Of a stretch of 56,236 bases of DNA, positions 11,552-20,804 are shown piece by piece. The stretch is from Acidobacteriota bacterium. GTDB lineage: Bacteria > Acidobacteriota > Terriglobia > Acidiferrales > UBA7541. The translations under genes and the position numbers were made by a program. Below the pieces are notes generated by a model. That model was not told the origin of the DNA, did not search any database, and worked only from the letters and a program-made list of their open reading frames with translations. Each line of letters opens with the position of its first letter. Position 1 is the first letter of the stretch. The stretch is taken from contig JABCZR010000026.1 in NCBI GenBank assembly GCA_013289585.1, positions 1 through 56,236 on the forward strand, written 5' to 3'.

Positions 11552-12220
11552 TTACGCGTTGACTGGTGCCGGCACGGATGCCGTCTCCGGCCCTGCCGTC
11601 CCGCTCACTTCGCCCACCTTGAACCGCGCGTAACGCCGAATCGAAATGTTTTCGCCCAGCTTGGCGATCGCCTGGGTAATCATCTCGCCAATCGTTACGC
11701 TTTCGTCCTTAATGTAGTGCTGCTCGTAAAGGCAGTTTTCCTCATAGAACTTTTCCATCTTGCCGTTCACGATCTTCTCGACGACATTCTCCGGCTTGCC
11801 CGTCGCCAGCGCCTGCGCCTTGTAGATGTCGCGTTCCTTTTCGAGCATCTCCGGCGTCACTTCCTCGCGCCGCACGTACCTCGGATCCAGCGCCGCGATG
11901 TGCATCGCCACGTCGTGGCTCAATTGCTGGAAAGCTTCGGTGCGGGCCACGAAATCCGACTCGCAGTTCAGCTCCACCAGCACGCCGATCTTTCCGCCGG
12001 CGTGGATGTAGCTGCCCACCAGCCCTTCGCTGGCCTCCCGCTGCGCCTTCTTTGCCGCGGCCGCCTGCCCCTTTTTGCGCAGGATGCTGATGGCTTTCTC
12101 GATGTCGCCGCCCGCTTCCACGAGCGCCGCGCGGCAGTCACTAAATCCCGCCCCTGTCCGCTCCCGCAATTCCTTTACGAGTTGTGCTGGGATCTGCATA
12201 GCTGGCTGTTGTGTGCTCAT
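11552..12220 (-). CDS. tsf: Elongation factor Ts, short form
   Basis: EF-Ts exchanges GDP for GTP on EF-Tu. The 222-residue product has the N-terminal UBA-like motif [20 protein letters not shown], the core [13 protein letters not shown] and the C-terminal [17 protein letters not shown]. It is the short class, with a single dimerisation subdomain, against about 283 residues in E. coli. Two Met codons are possible: the first (12220), with a weak purine-rich site, and residue 8. The alignment fits either. It follows rpsB with a strong hairpin in between. Confidence 0.96.
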   Translation of the reverse strand: MSTQQPAMQIPAQLVKELRERTGAGFSDCRAALVEAGGDIEKAISILRKKGQAAAAKKAQREASEGLVGSYIHAGGKIGVLVELNCESDFVARTEAFQQLSHDVAMHIAALDPRYVRREEVTPEMLEKERDIYKAQALATGKPENVVEKIVNGKMEKFYEENCLYEQHYIKDESVTIGEMITQAIAKLGENISIRRYARFKVGEVSGTAGPETASVPAPVNA

Positions 12221-12276
12221 CCTTTTTTCTCTTCGCCGATTGGAAATTTCCTAGGTAGTGCCTTTGCTTACAAAAC

Positions 12277-12305
12277 GGCCCGCACCGAGTTGCTCGGCGC
12301 GGGCC
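12277..12305 (-). terminator. Terminator or attenuator between rpsB and tsf
   Basis: GGCCCGCACCGAG (12277-12289) pairs with CTCGGCGCGGGCC (12293-12305), 13 pairs including one G-T on the minus strand, around a 3-nt loop. On the minus strand GTTTTG follows. It starts 28 bp after the rpsB stop. It would lower tsf relative to rpsB or end part of the transcripts. The short T run suggests partial termination. Confidence 0.7.
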
Positions 12306-12333
12306 TTTGGGATTTCTTACCCGCGCAAATTGC

Positions 12334-13230
12334 TTAGTGTGCTGAATCGTCGGCCGGAACAGTCGCCGTGGCGCCTTCGCTAGGCTCAACGGGAGCATCC
12401 GGCGGAGGCTCGATGACCACGCCTTCGATGAAGTCGCCTTCTTGTTTCTCATACTGCTCGTATGCGCTGGTATCCACGTACTCGACGCCATCCACCAGCG
12501 CCTGGTCTTCCGCCGATTTCTGCTCCGCCACCTGCGATTGCTGGTAAGCGGTGTGGCCTTCGAGCACGGAATCTGCAATCTTCGTCGTGAACAGGCGAAT
12601 CGCCCGCAGAGCATCGTCATTCCCCGGAATAATCCAGTCCACCACGTCCGGGTCGCAATTCGTATCCACCACCGAAACCACCGGCACGCCCATGCGCCTC
12701 GCTTCTTTCACCGCAATCTCTTCGGCGTTCGAATCGATCACGAACATGGCGTCCGGCAACTGGCTCATGTTCTCGATGCCTTCGAGGTTCTGATTGAGGT
12801 GCTTCATCTCTCGGTCCAGCCGCGCTTGTTCCTTCTTCGAAAGCTCTTTGATGCGGCCGTCTTCATTCATGGCCTTCAGCAGCTTCAGCCGCTTGATGGA
12901 CTTCTGCAGCGTCGCCCAGTTCGTCAGCGTCCCGCCCAGCCAGCGATGATTCACGAAAAACGCACCGCAGCGCCGCGCCTCTTCAGCGACCGCTTCCTGC
13001 GCCTGCCGTTTGGTGCCCACAAAAAGAACGTTTCTGCCTTGTCCGGAGAGTTCGCTCACGAAGCGGCTCGCTTCGCGGAACATCTTGAGGGTTTTCTGGA
13101 GATCGATAATGTGGATGCCGTTGCGTTCGCCGAAAATGTACTCCTTCATCTTCGGGTTCCAGCGCCGCGTCTGGTGACCGAAGTGAACTCCGGCCTCCAG
13201 CAACTCTTTCATCGTAATTTCTACTGCCAA
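12334..13230 (-). CDS. rpsB: 30S ribosomal protein S2
   Basis: The 298-residue uS2 protein opens [20 protein letters not shown]. The conserved [41 protein letters not shown] and [19 protein letters not shown] are all present. Beyond about residue 240 it carries an acidic Pro/Glu-rich tail, longer than the roughly 241 residues of E. coli S2. The start codon is TTG with AGGAGG four bases upstream, the same arrangement as in rpsI. It precedes tsf, the usual order. Confidence 0.97.
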   Translation of the reverse strand: MAVEITMKELLEAGVHFGHQTRRWNPKMKEYIFGERNGIHIIDLQKTLKMFREASRFVSELSGQGRNVLFVGTKRQAQEAVAEEARRCGAFFVNHRWLGGTLTNWATLQKSIKRLKLLKAMNEDGRIKELSKKEQARLDREMKHLNQNLEGIENMSQLPDAMFVIDSNAEEIAVKEARRMGVPVVSVVDTNCDPDVVDWIIPGNDDALRAIRLFTTKIADSVLEGHTAYQQSQVAEQKSAEDQALVDGVEYVDTSAYEQYEKQEGDFIEGVVIEPPPDAPVEPSEGATATVPADDSAH

Positions 13231-13331
13231 GTTTCCTCCTAATAGGATAGCTGTTTGCGGTGGCGCTCCTTCAACTTACGAAGTCGTTGCCACAGAACAG
13301 CCTCTTGCCGGCTCCTTGCCGGCCGTGATCT

Positions 13332-13390
13332 CAGAGGGCTAACTTGCGTCAACCCTCTGGAGCTCGCTGGGCGAGGCTTGCCTCGCCCAA
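13332..13390. repeat. Hairpins between rpsI and rpsB
   Basis: GGGCGAGGC (13371-13379) and GCCTCGCCC (13382-13390) form a perfect 9-bp stem 5 bp after the rpsI stop. CAGAGGG (13332-13338) pairs with CCCTCTG (13353-13359). Neither has a T run on the minus strand, so I call structure and not termination. They may protect the rpsI 3' end or modulate read-through to rpsB. Confidence 0.5.
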
Positions 13391-13394
13391 ATCT

Positions 13395-13814
13395 TTAACG
13401 CTTGGTGAACTGGAAGCGCTTGCGCGCGCCCTTCTGCCCGTACTTCTTGCGTTCCTTCATGCGCGAATCGCGCGTCAAGAATCCGTTCTTACGCAGCGCC
13501 GGCCGCAACTCCGGGTTGTACCGCGAAATCGCTCGCGACAATCCCATGCGCACCGCTCCCGCCTGTCCGCCCACGCCGCCGCCATGCGCCGTCACCACCA
13601 CGTCCACCTGGTCCGCGATGTTCGTAAACTTCAGCGGCTCGATGGCGTCATGCTTCCACGCGTGATTCGGAAAATACTGTTCGACCGTCCGCCGGTTCAC
13701 TGTGAACTTGCCAGAACCCGGACGCAGGAACACGCGCGCCACGGACTCCTTGCGCCGTCCGGTTCCCAGAAACCATGTTTGTGTGCCCGTTAGGGGCGTA
13801 CCCGTTGAACCCAA
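13395..13814 (-). CDS. rpsI: 30S ribosomal protein S9
   Basis: The uS9 core GTGRRKESVARVFLRPGSG, AHGGGVGGQAGAVRMGLSRA and the basic tail ending KKYGQKGARKRFQFTKR are complete, the tail being the part that reaches the P-site tRNA. The longest open frame starts at 13898, but the true start is very likely the TTG at 13814: AGGAGG lies four bases upstream, as in rpsB, and this gives 139 residues, close to the usual 130. The gap to rplM is 220 bp, unusually long for this pair. Confidence 0.93.
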   Translation of the reverse strand: MGSTGTPLTGTQTWFLGTGRRKESVARVFLRPGSGKFTVNRRTVEQYFPNHAWKHDAIEPLKFTNIADQVDVVVTAHGGGVGGQAGAVRMGLSRAISRYNPELRPALRKNGFLTRDSRMKERKKYGQKGARKRFQFTKR

Positions 13815-14034
13815 TGTTCCTCCTAATCTTTCGCCGCACAGCCACTCTTGCTTGCCAAGAGACGGCCGCACAAATCCAAAACTCGGTCGCTCGCTCAAGC
13901 GCAGGAACTATCCCCACACAGCCTCAAAAATGCTGGGCCGCATCCGCGCCTTTCAAACTCCACGTCTGCTTATTCCCTGCTAAGGCACCACTTAGTAGGA
14001 ACAGCTCCGTGCGGGAAAAAACCAATCCGTTCGC

Positions 14035-14484
14035 TTACAGCGCAACCGCTTGCGGCTTCTGCCCGGCGTGCCGCGCCAGACCCGCCGCATCCCGGTATAC
14101 GCGCAACTTCTTCGCGCGCCGCGCACGCAGCTTGTTTTTCGGCAGCATCCCGAGAACCGCTTCGCGCACAATCCACTCCGGCTTGGTCTCGCGCACGCGC
14201 TTCGCCGGCACTTCCTTCAGTCCGCCGGGATACCCGCTATGCGAGTAATAAATCTTTTGCTCGACCTTGTTCCCGGTCATGCGAATCTTGTTCGCATTGA
14301 TCACCACCACGTGATCGCCCGAATCCAGGTACGGCGTAAAGCTCGGCTTGTCCTTGCCGATCAGCATCCGGGCGACCTTGGTCGCCAGGCGGCCCAGCAC
14401 CACATCCGTCGCGTCCACCACAAACCAGCTCGCGCCCACTTTCAGCGCTTCCGCTTCTTCACCCTTGGCTACGTACGTCCGCAT
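14035..14484 (-). CDS. rplM: 50S ribosomal protein L13
   Basis: The 149-residue uL13 protein shows WFVVDATDVVLGRLAT, GKDKPSFTPYLDSGDHVVVINA and the HSGYPGGLKEVPAK segment, with a basic C-terminus. It is an early assembly protein of the 50S subunit. It is the first gene of the rplM-rpsI-rpsB-tsf-pyrH-frr cluster, with a strong promoter 40-68 bp upstream. Spacing to the nearest purine-rich site is long, so the ribosome binding site is not obvious. Confidence 0.97.
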   Translation of the reverse strand: MRTYVAKGEEAEALKVGASWFVVDATDVVLGRLATKVARMLIGKDKPSFTPYLDSGDHVVVINANKIRMTGNKVEQKIYYSHSGYPGGLKEVPAKRVRETKPEWIVREAVLGMLPKNKLRARRAKKLRVYRDAAGLARHAGQKPQAVAL

Positions 14485-14523
14485 AACACTCAGTCACACC
14501 TTTCCCTGTAGAGACAAACGTCA

Positions 14524-14552
14524 ATCTTAAAGTACCCTCCGGCCCTTGTCAA
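14524..14552 (-). promoter_or_regulatory. Sigma70 promoter of the rplM cluster
   Basis: TTGACA (14552-14547), a 17-base spacer and TAAGAT (14529-14524) on the minus strand. The start of transcription should be near 14517, about 33 nt before the rplM ATG. Confidence 0.82.
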
Positions 14553-14675
14553 CGCACTTCCGCTTCGCCAAAAGTTCACATCCCGATGAATGCGCGTTAC
14601 AACCACGCAGCGGTTTTCGCATCATCTCTTGCGCAGCAGTCAAATTGTTGCAACCATGTAAACGCGGGAGGTCTT

Positions 14676-15554
14676 ATGCGAAGAACCACGTTCTCGTTTT
14701 CCATCTTGCTCGCGCTGGCGATTGCCTTGGCCGGTTTTGCCGGCTCGTCTGTCCCCGCAAGCGACAAACCGAAGGCCGAAGAATTAGTCGCTAAGCACCT
14801 CGACGCTATCGGCACCGCCGAAGCGCGTGCTGCCCTGAAGTCCCTTAACGTCCAGGGAAACCTCATGACCAAGTTTCTAAGAGGCGGCACGGGTGCGGCG
14901 GGCGGACCTTTCGCCATGGTTTCCACCGGCCACAAAATCCTCATGGAAGCGAAATTCAGCACCTCAAACTACCCTGGCGAATCGTATGCCTTCGACGGCG
15001 AAAAGAAAACCATCGGGTTCATCACTCCAGGTCAGCGTTCTCAGCTCGAGGATTTTTTGAACAACAACGGTGAAGTTCTTGCCGACGGCCTGATCGGCGG
15101 CGCGCTCTCCACCGCCTGGCCTCTCTACGATTGGCAAGCTCGCAACGCACGGATCGACGTCGACGGTTTGAAGAAAGTGGATGGCAAAGAACTCTTCCGC
15201 GTCAGCTATCACCCTCGCCATGGAGGCGGCGACTTGAAGATTTATCTCTTCTTCGATCCCGAAACTTTTCGCCACGTCAAAACGATCTATACCCAGCAAA
15301 GCCAGTCGCAGATGGGAAGCTCGGCCGACCGATCTTCCGTCGGTGGCCTCGGCGGTGGTGGATCGAATCTCACCTTGGAAGAAGATTTCGGAGGTTTTGC
15401 TCCCGTGAACAAGCTCATGCTCCCGACGCAATGGACCCTCAAGTACAACCAGGAAGGTCTGGGTGGGGGCAGCACTCTGGTCGAATTTGATATGAACATC
15501 GACAAGATTCAAGCCAACCCGAACCTTTCCAGCGTTACGTTTAGGCTTCAATAA
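14676..15554 (+). CDS. Secreted protein resembling outer-membrane lipoprotein-sorting proteins
   Basis: The 292-residue product starts at 14676, where GGGAGG precedes the ATG and a signal peptide begins (MRRTTFSFSILLALAIALAGFAGS). The next stretch, KPKAEELVAKHLDAIGTAEA, is the helix that commonly opens LolA-like proteins. The rest reads as beta strands (YAFDGEKKTIGF; IYLFFDPETFRHVKTIY) suited to a half-barrel that binds lipid. A glycine-rich loop lies near 220-235. The assignment rests on resemblance only. No Cys lipobox is present, so it is probably periplasmic. Confidence 0.7.
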   Translation: MRRTTFSFSILLALAIALAGFAGSSVPASDKPKAEELVAKHLDAIGTAEARAALKSLNVQGNLMTKFLRGGTGAAGGPFAMVSTGHKILMEAKFSTSNYPGESYAFDGEKKTIGFITPGQRSQLEDFLNNNGEVLADGLIGGALSTAWPLYDWQARNARIDVDGLKKVDGKELFRVSYHPRHGGGDLKIYLFFDPETFRHVKTIYTQQSQSQMGSSADRSSVGGLGGGGSNLTLEEDFGGFAPVNKLMLPTQWTLKYNQEGLGGGSTLVEFDMNIDKIQANPNLSSVTFRLQ

Positions 15555-15758
15555 GCGCCGCCGCAACTCTGCAAGACGCAACCGGATACAACCGCCGGGG
15601 ACGATCTGGCGCTACTCCAGCGCTCCCCGTATTGCGATCGTCGACCCCCTTAGTCGTCTGATCGCCGCTCCAAATCCCCCTAAAATTCTCATTCCCAAAC
15701 GCTCCTGTTTTTGGTATATTGTTTTTCAAGCGGTGTCCCCCCCCGTGGTCGGTTTGCC

Positions 15759-16784
15759 ATGTTACGAACTGATCTCGACACCCCGTTCTCCACCGGCCCC
15801 TCGATCGCCGTGAGGCCTTCGAATCGTTTTCTGCGCCTCTCAATTCCCGCAATCTTGTTCGTTTCCTGTTCGCTTTTTATTTCGACGCAATCTTTCGGTC
15901 AGGATGTCGCCGATGCCGCGAAGCAGGAAAAAGCGCGCAAAGAAACCCAGCAAAAAAAATCCAAGCACGTCTATACCGAGGAAGATCTAAAGCGCGCCCA
16001 GATTCTCACGCCGGAAGATCGCGCGCAGATCGAAGCCAAAAAAAATCAGCAGGTTCCTCCCGCCGCGGAAAAATCTCAGGAAGCCGTCGACGCGCAATCG
16101 CTTCCTCCCAACGCGCCTCTCGGTGATGTCGCGCGCCGTTTCCGCCAGCAAAAACAATCTCAAAAACTTCAGCGGTCCGCGGAGTTCCATCTGCCCTTTG
16201 TCGAACGGCCGGTTCTTGCTTCGCCGAAGCCTCCTGTCCAACCGCTGCTCCCGAATTTCTCCAAGCCGGCCGTGCCGCACTTCGCTCCCTATCAGCCGCC
16301 GGTGAAGCATTCTCCTTTTGCTCGGCCGAGAGTTTTCATCGCCGCGCCTCCGCTGGTTGCTCCCTCGCGCCCGCCCGTCGTTCGCCTCGCGCCCGCGCAA
16401 CCGCCCGCGCCTGTCGCTCCTGCGAATTCGACGAAAAGAAGTGTCGTTACCGTAAAGCCCGGCGACTCGCTTTGGAAACTCGCGGAGCAGAATTTAGGCC
16501 AGGGCCTCCGCTGGCGTGAACTGCTCTCCGCCAATCCCGCGATACTCGATCCCAATCGCATCGTCGCCGGCTCTCAAATTGTTCTGCCGGCGGCAAGTTC
16601 CTCAGTTCATACTTCCACGAAGTTCACCGTGCGGCCCGGCGACACGCTCTCCACCATCGCCCAAACTCATCTCGGCCACGCCTCCTACGCGGCGTGCATT
16701 GCCCACACGAACTCCGCCATCCGTGATGCCAATCTCATCTATGCCGGCCAGGTGTTGCTGCTTCCCGCTAGCTGTCCGCGATAG
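15759..16784 (+). CDS. Secreted protein with two LysM domains
   Basis: The 341-residue protein has a signal-like hydrophobic segment near residues 25-48 (LSIPAILFVSCSLFISTQSFG). A Lys/Gln-rich region and a long Pro/Ala-rich linker follow. Two C-terminal LysM repeats, opening VTVKPGDSLWKLAEQNLG and FTVRPGDTLSTIAQTHLG, end at residue 341. LysM binds peptidoglycan glycan chains, so it probably docks on the cell wall. No catalytic domain is visible. The ATG at 15759 lacks a good Shine-Dalgarno. A start upstream of the hydrophobic segment is needed to keep the signal. Confidence 0.82.
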   Translation: MLRTDLDTPFSTGPSIAVRPSNRFLRLSIPAILFVSCSLFISTQSFGQDVADAAKQEKARKETQQKKSKHVYTEEDLKRAQILTPEDRAQIEAKKNQQVPPAAEKSQEAVDAQSLPPNAPLGDVARRFRQQKQSQKLQRSAEFHLPFVERPVLASPKPPVQPLLPNFSKPAVPHFAPYQPPVKHSPFARPRVFIAAPPLVAPSRPPVVRLAPAQPPAPVAPANSTKRSVVTVKPGDSLWKLAEQNLGQGLRWRELLSANPAILDPNRIVAGSQIVLPAASSSVHTSTKFTVRPGDTLSTIAQTHLGHASYAACIAHTNSAIRDANLIYAGQVLLLPASCPR

Positions 16785-16924
16785 ACCGATCGCTCCCCCA
16801 CCTCCATGCGCCCAAAGCCCTTCGTATTTGTTTCGCCTGACCGCAAACTGCTCTTCGCTCTCGCTCCATCTCCTCTCGACTTCAGTTACAATGGTAGTTC
16901 GAGCGCATTCCGGAGGCAGCGCGC

Positions 16925-17800
16925 GTGATTCATCCCAACATCTTCCACAATGAGACCCTTCTGCCGATCGAGAAGGTCCGTCTTTCTCCCGGCCAGGCCG
17001 GCCTCATCTGCGGCTGGGGCATCTTCACCACGCTGCGCATTTCCAAGGGCGAAGCCTTCGCCTATGAACGCCACTGGCGCCGCCTGGAAAGAGACGCCGC
17101 CGCCACACGCATCCCCATGCACTACACCGCGGCTAAAGTTCGTGTGCATCTCCACGAAGTCATTCGCGCCAACCAAGTCGCCGAAGGTTGCGCCCGCGTT
17201 TATCTCGTCTATAACACCGTGGGTTACTGGCAGAGCGACGAAAAACAGCCGCAAGTTGATTTGATTATTTATTCCGCTCCGCTCCCTGACCATCGCGAGG
17301 TCGTCCGCCTCGCGATCCGCGAACACGGCCGCCACGCCGCGTCTCCGCTTGCCGGCGTAAAAACCACGTCATGGCTGAACAATGTCTGGGCCGTCGCCGA
17401 AGCCACCAAAGAAGGCTTCGACGAAGTCGTCATGCTCAACGAACGTGGTGAAGTCGCCGAATGCACCTCTGCCAATATCTTCGTTGTGAAGGACGGAAAA
17501 ATCCTCACCCCGCCGCTAAACTCCGGATGTCTCGAAGGCGTCACTCGCGGTATCTTGATGGAAATCGCGCCGGAAACCGGCACCTCCGTCATCGAGCAGG
17601 CGCTCCGCCCCGAAGATCTCTATTCCGCTGATGAAGTCTTCATCTCTTCCACCAATCGCAACCTCATCAGCGTCGGCGAAATTGCCGGCCAGAAAATTGC
17701 CGCCGGCCCAATCTGCGATCAGATGAATGATCTTTTCGAATCCTACGTAACCGACTATGTCACCCGCCGCCTCACGGCATCCTCTTCCTCCGCGCGCTGA
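16925..17800 (+). CDS. Class IV PLP-dependent aminotransferase (BCAT/D-amino-acid transaminase/ADC lyase family)
   Basis: This 291-residue fold-type IV PLP enzyme starts at GTG with GGAGG eight bases upstream. GLICGWGIFTTLRI, the Lys of AGVKTTSWLNN that should form the internal aldimine, EVAECTSANIFVV and the phosphate-binding LEGVTRGILMEIA are all in place. Branched-chain aminotransferase (IlvE), D-amino-acid transaminase and aminodeoxychorismate lyase (PabC) share these motifs. I cannot choose between them. Neighbours do not help: no folate or branched-chain synthesis genes lie nearby. Confidence 0.88.
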   Translation: MIHPNIFHNETLLPIEKVRLSPGQAGLICGWGIFTTLRISKGEAFAYERHWRRLERDAAATRIPMHYTAAKVRVHLHEVIRANQVAEGCARVYLVYNTVGYWQSDEKQPQVDLIIYSAPLPDHREVVRLAIREHGRHAASPLAGVKTTSWLNNVWAVAEATKEGFDEVVMLNERGEVAECTSANIFVVKDGKILTPPLNSGCLEGVTRGILMEIAPETGTSVIEQALRPEDLYSADEVFISSTNRNLISVGEIAGQKIAAGPICDQMNDLFESYVTDYVTRRLTASSSSAR

Positions 17801-17972
17801 ACCCACCAGCACCAAGTCACGCTCTCGGCACGCGCCGCCGCGCTCCTATTTTCTTCGCCACGCTCCCATTCCATCGCCTCTCACTACCCAGCCTCAAAGC
17901 AGTGCTCCAATCGCCACAACGAAGGCCTCTCCCTCTCCACGCGTGCTACAATGCCCCGCGTAGGAATAGCCC

Positions 17973-19775
17973 ATGCCTGATTCGGTTCCTCTAGTCGGCG
18001 AAGCCGTTCTCGAAGTCGTCTCACCCGACGGCGCGCGCCGCTATGCCCGCATCACGCAAACTCCTTTCATGATCGGCCGGGGCGCTGAGACCGGCAACCA
18101 TCTCCAGCTTTCCGACCGCCGCATCTCCCGCAACTGCGCCGCCGTCGTCATCGAAGCCAATCGCTTCTACGTCGAGGATCGCGGCCAGCGCCGCGGCCTT
18201 TTCGTCAACGGCGAAAAAGTCGAAAGCCGCGAACTGCAGGACGGCGACGCCATCAGCTTCGGCCTTGATGACTCCTACGAAATCATCTTCCGTTCCAATT
18301 CCGGCGCCAACGAAACGTCTCTCCCGAATCTCCTCACGCGCATCGAGCACATCACCAGTTCCGAACCCACCGGCGGCGGCCTTCTCAAGCTGAAGCGCCT
18401 TCTCGAAGCCACCTCTCTGCTTCACTCGCAGCTTCCGCTCGATGTCGTCCTCGGCCACATGCTGGACCACGCCGTTTCCGTCACCGATGCCGATCGCGGC
18501 CTGCTCCTCGAAGCGGATGTCCTCGGCGCTCTCAAAGTGAAGCTGGCTCGGCGCAGCGGCGGCTTGCGCCTTCCGCCCGAAAGCCTCACTCCCAGCCAGA
18601 CCGCCATTCAGCTCGCCCTCAAGCAGCAGTCCCCCGTCATCACCGAAGATCTCGCGCAAGCCGAAATGGACTTGCAAGCCGCGCAAAGCATCGTCGCCCA
18701 GCGCCTCCGCGCCGTCGTTGTCATTCCTCTTTACGCCATGACCCGCGCCAACACCCAGGAGTCCATGGTCAATGTCAAACGCGGCGATTTTCTCGGCGTC
18801 CTTTATCTCGACTCGCGCCGCCCCGCCGCCTTTTCCAAGCTCGATCGCCAGATTCTTGACGCCCTCGCCGCCGACGCCGCCAGCATCCTGGACAACGCCC
18901 GCCTCGTCGAGCGTGAACGCGAACGCCAGCGCATGGAAGAACAGATCAATATCGCCCGCGATATTCAGCAGGCGCTTCTCCCGCGCGATTTCCGCGAGTT
19001 CCCGCATCTCGCCGTCAACGGCTACAATTTGCCTTGCTTGTCCGTGGGAGGCGACTACTTCGACGTCTTTCCCATCAGCGAAGGCCGCACAGCTTTCCTC
19101 ATTGCCGACGTCTCCGGCAAAGGGCTCGGTGCCGCCCTGCTCACCACCATGCTTCAGGGCGCGCTTTCCGCCATGACTCTCGGCACCGATCCCGCCCGCG
19201 TCTTCAATCACGTCAACCGCTTCCTCTGCGGCCACGCCGAGGTCGGCCGCTACGCCACCATGTTCTTCGGCATTATTGATGATGACGGCCACCTCGAATT
19301 CATCAACGCCGGCCATCCCTCGCCCTTCCTCATCCGCAATGGCGTCGCCGAAGAAGCTTTCACCGAAGGCTCCTTCCCTGTCGGCCTTGTTCCCGAAGCC
19401 GAATACACCGCCGCCTGCCTCAAGCTCGAGCCCGGCGACACCCTAGTCCTCTTCAGCGATGGCGTCACCGAAGCTATGGACCCCAACGACGAACTCTACG
19501 GCGTTCCTCGCCTCAAACAAGTCCTCACCGGCCTCGCCGAATGTCCCCTCGAAGAAATCCAGAAGTGCGTCCTCGAATCCGTCGAAAATTTCGCCCGCGG
19601 CGCCCATCAGGCCGACGACCTCACCCTCCTCGTCGTCCGCTACCGCGCCACCGCCACCTCCGCCGTCTCCGACACCGACGTCCCAGCATCCTCTTCAGCC
19701 TCTAGTTCCTCTGCCTCCGCCGCCTCCGCTTCAGCCTCCTCTCCCTCTTCCGCCTCCTCCTCCTCCTCCCTCTAG
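17973..19775 (+). CDS. FHA-GAF-PP2C (RsbU/SpoIIE-type) serine phosphatase
   Basis: The 600-residue cytoplasmic signalling protein has three domains. An FHA domain (about 32-100, with IGRGAETGN and the SDRRISRN strand) binds phosphothreonine. A GAF domain (about 145-310) follows. A PPM phosphatase of the RsbU type (about 345-557) has metal-binding GGDYFD at 359-364, DVSGKG at 379-384, SDGVTE at 495-500 and DD at 548-549. It should dephosphorylate an anti-anti-sigma factor or similar partner, but none is encoded nearby. The last 40 or so residues are almost only Ser and Ala. The ATG has GGAA upstream. Confidence 0.92.
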   Translation: MPDSVPLVGEAVLEVVSPDGARRYARITQTPFMIGRGAETGNHLQLSDRRISRNCAAVVIEANRFYVEDRGQRRGLFVNGEKVESRELQDGDAISFGLDDSYEIIFRSNSGANETSLPNLLTRIEHITSSEPTGGGLLKLKRLLEATSLLHSQLPLDVVLGHMLDHAVSVTDADRGLLLEADVLGALKVKLARRSGGLRLPPESLTPSQTAIQLALKQQSPVITEDLAQAEMDLQAAQSIVAQRLRAVVVIPLYAMTRANTQESMVNVKRGDFLGVLYLDSRRPAAFSKLDRQILDALAADAASILDNARLVERERERQRMEEQINIARDIQQALLPRDFREFPHLAVNGYNLPCLSVGGDYFDVFPISEGRTAFLIADVSGKGLGAALLTTMLQGALSAMTLGTDPARVFNHVNRFLCGHAEVGRYATMFFGIIDDDGHLEFINAGHPSPFLIRNGVAEEAFTEGSFPVGLVPEAEYTAACLKLEPGDTLVLFSDGVTEAMDPNDELYGVPRLKQVLTGLAECPLEEIQKCVLESVENFARGAHQADDLTLLVVRYRATATSAVSDTDVPASSSASSSSASAASASASSPSSASSSSSL

Positions 19776-19882
19776 TTCCCATCGCCGAGTTTTTACCCTT
19801 CATCCGTCCCGCAGCTCGGGCACCGAATAACCCGTTCATTACTGGAATTAAACGGTTACCACCCGCCCGGGCCGCCCGCCAA

Positions 19883-20302
19883 TCAGACGTTAATGGTAGC
19901 CCATAGGAGCAAGATCATCATGAGGTCGGCAGAAAGGATCTGGGGGCGGGAGGGGCCCTTTAGGGCGAGGGCCGACGGGATCCCCAGGGTAAGCGTAAGA
20001 ATTTCGAAGACTAAGCAGTAGTCCGCATTAAGGTTAATGCGCAATAGGACAGCTAGGAAGAGGCTGACAAACGCTAGCAAGCCGAGTGATGTCATTAGAA
20101 TTGAGATAAGCCCCAGGACGCTGCGCCAGTGCGGGAGTTCGCTCCTCCAACGTCTTGTCCAATTTCGGTAGGCCAGAACCGTCAGAGAAGGTATGGCCAG
20201 TAACGAAACCATTTGAACTGCCATAGAAAGGATCTCGCCGTATGTGTCGCCGAAATGCATGCTTGGTTTATCCTCAGGAAAACCTGGGACAGCAGTCCCC
20301 AT
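19883..20302 (-). CDS. Small membrane protein of unknown function
   Basis: The 139-residue product has three or four hydrophobic segments (MAVQMVSLLAIPSLTVLAY; VLGLISILMTSLGLLAFVSLFLAVLL; LVFEILTLTLGIPSALAL; ADLMMILLLWA). No family is recognised. The first Met (20302) has a poor ribosome binding site. Met15 (20260) has AGGA about ten bases upstream and could be the real start. It stands alone on the minus strand beside a gene-poor stretch. Confidence 0.5.
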   Translation of the reverse strand: MGTAVPGFPEDKPSMHFGDTYGEILSMAVQMVSLLAIPSLTVLAYRNWTRRWRSELPHWRSVLGLISILMTSLGLLAFVSLFLAVLLRINLNADYCLVFEILTLTLGIPSALALKGPSRPQILSADLMMILLLWATINV

Positions 20303-20804
20303 GTTCCCGTTTTTTATATAGTCCCTCTAATTAGTCACAAACGCTCCAGTGAACTATAAAGATGGTACCCTCTCACCGTGATAACACTAATGCCGGAAAA
20401 ACAATCTCTGGGAAATTCCCAAGCCACCCGCCTATTCAAACGGCGCTAAAATACCTTGGGGAAGGCGGCCAATGAAGATGGATCAGAGAATGTCAGCCCT
20501 CCTGCGACAAGCAGACATTCCCGTGCCATTCGTCGATGATCCCGCTCTAAGGACACTTCCCTTGCCTGCCTTCTCAGTCGTAGGTGAATCTGTTTTGTTA
20601 AAGAACCAGTACGAACCGAATAGGCATGTCAGTCCCGCAGATTTTCCAGATAAAACGGGCGGGTGGGCCGGGCGTAAGCCCCTAGAACGATTCTGGGTGC
20701 CGTACCCTTCGGTTTTAAGGGTACGGTTTTTGGCTTTTCCTAGGCCGGCGCACTCCTCCTTCTTCAGACTATCTCCCAGCAAACACACCATTTAAAGTAA
20801 TACT
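20303..20804. other. Gene-poor stretch with one doubtful ORF
   Basis: No convincing gene is visible. A plus-strand frame 20472-20795 (107 codons) has a purine-rich site before its ATG, but it matches no family I know, and a strong intrinsic terminator lies inside it. I therefore do not call it. The terminator implies a transcript that ends here. Confidence 0.5.
20700..20731 (+). terminator. Orphan intrinsic terminator
   Basis: CCGTACCCTT (20700-20709) and AAGGGTACGG (20717-20726) pair perfectly around a 7-nt loop and are followed by five T on the plus strand. No annotated plus-strand gene ends upstream within 900 bp, so it marks an unannotated transcript. Confidence 0.75.

Noticed and set aside
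18021-19316. 431-codon minus-strand ORF
   Set aside because: It is the antisense of the FHA-GAF-PP2C gene, whose domains are clear.
20472-20795. 107-codon plus-strand ORF
   Set aside because: A strong terminator lies inside it and no family match is recognised.
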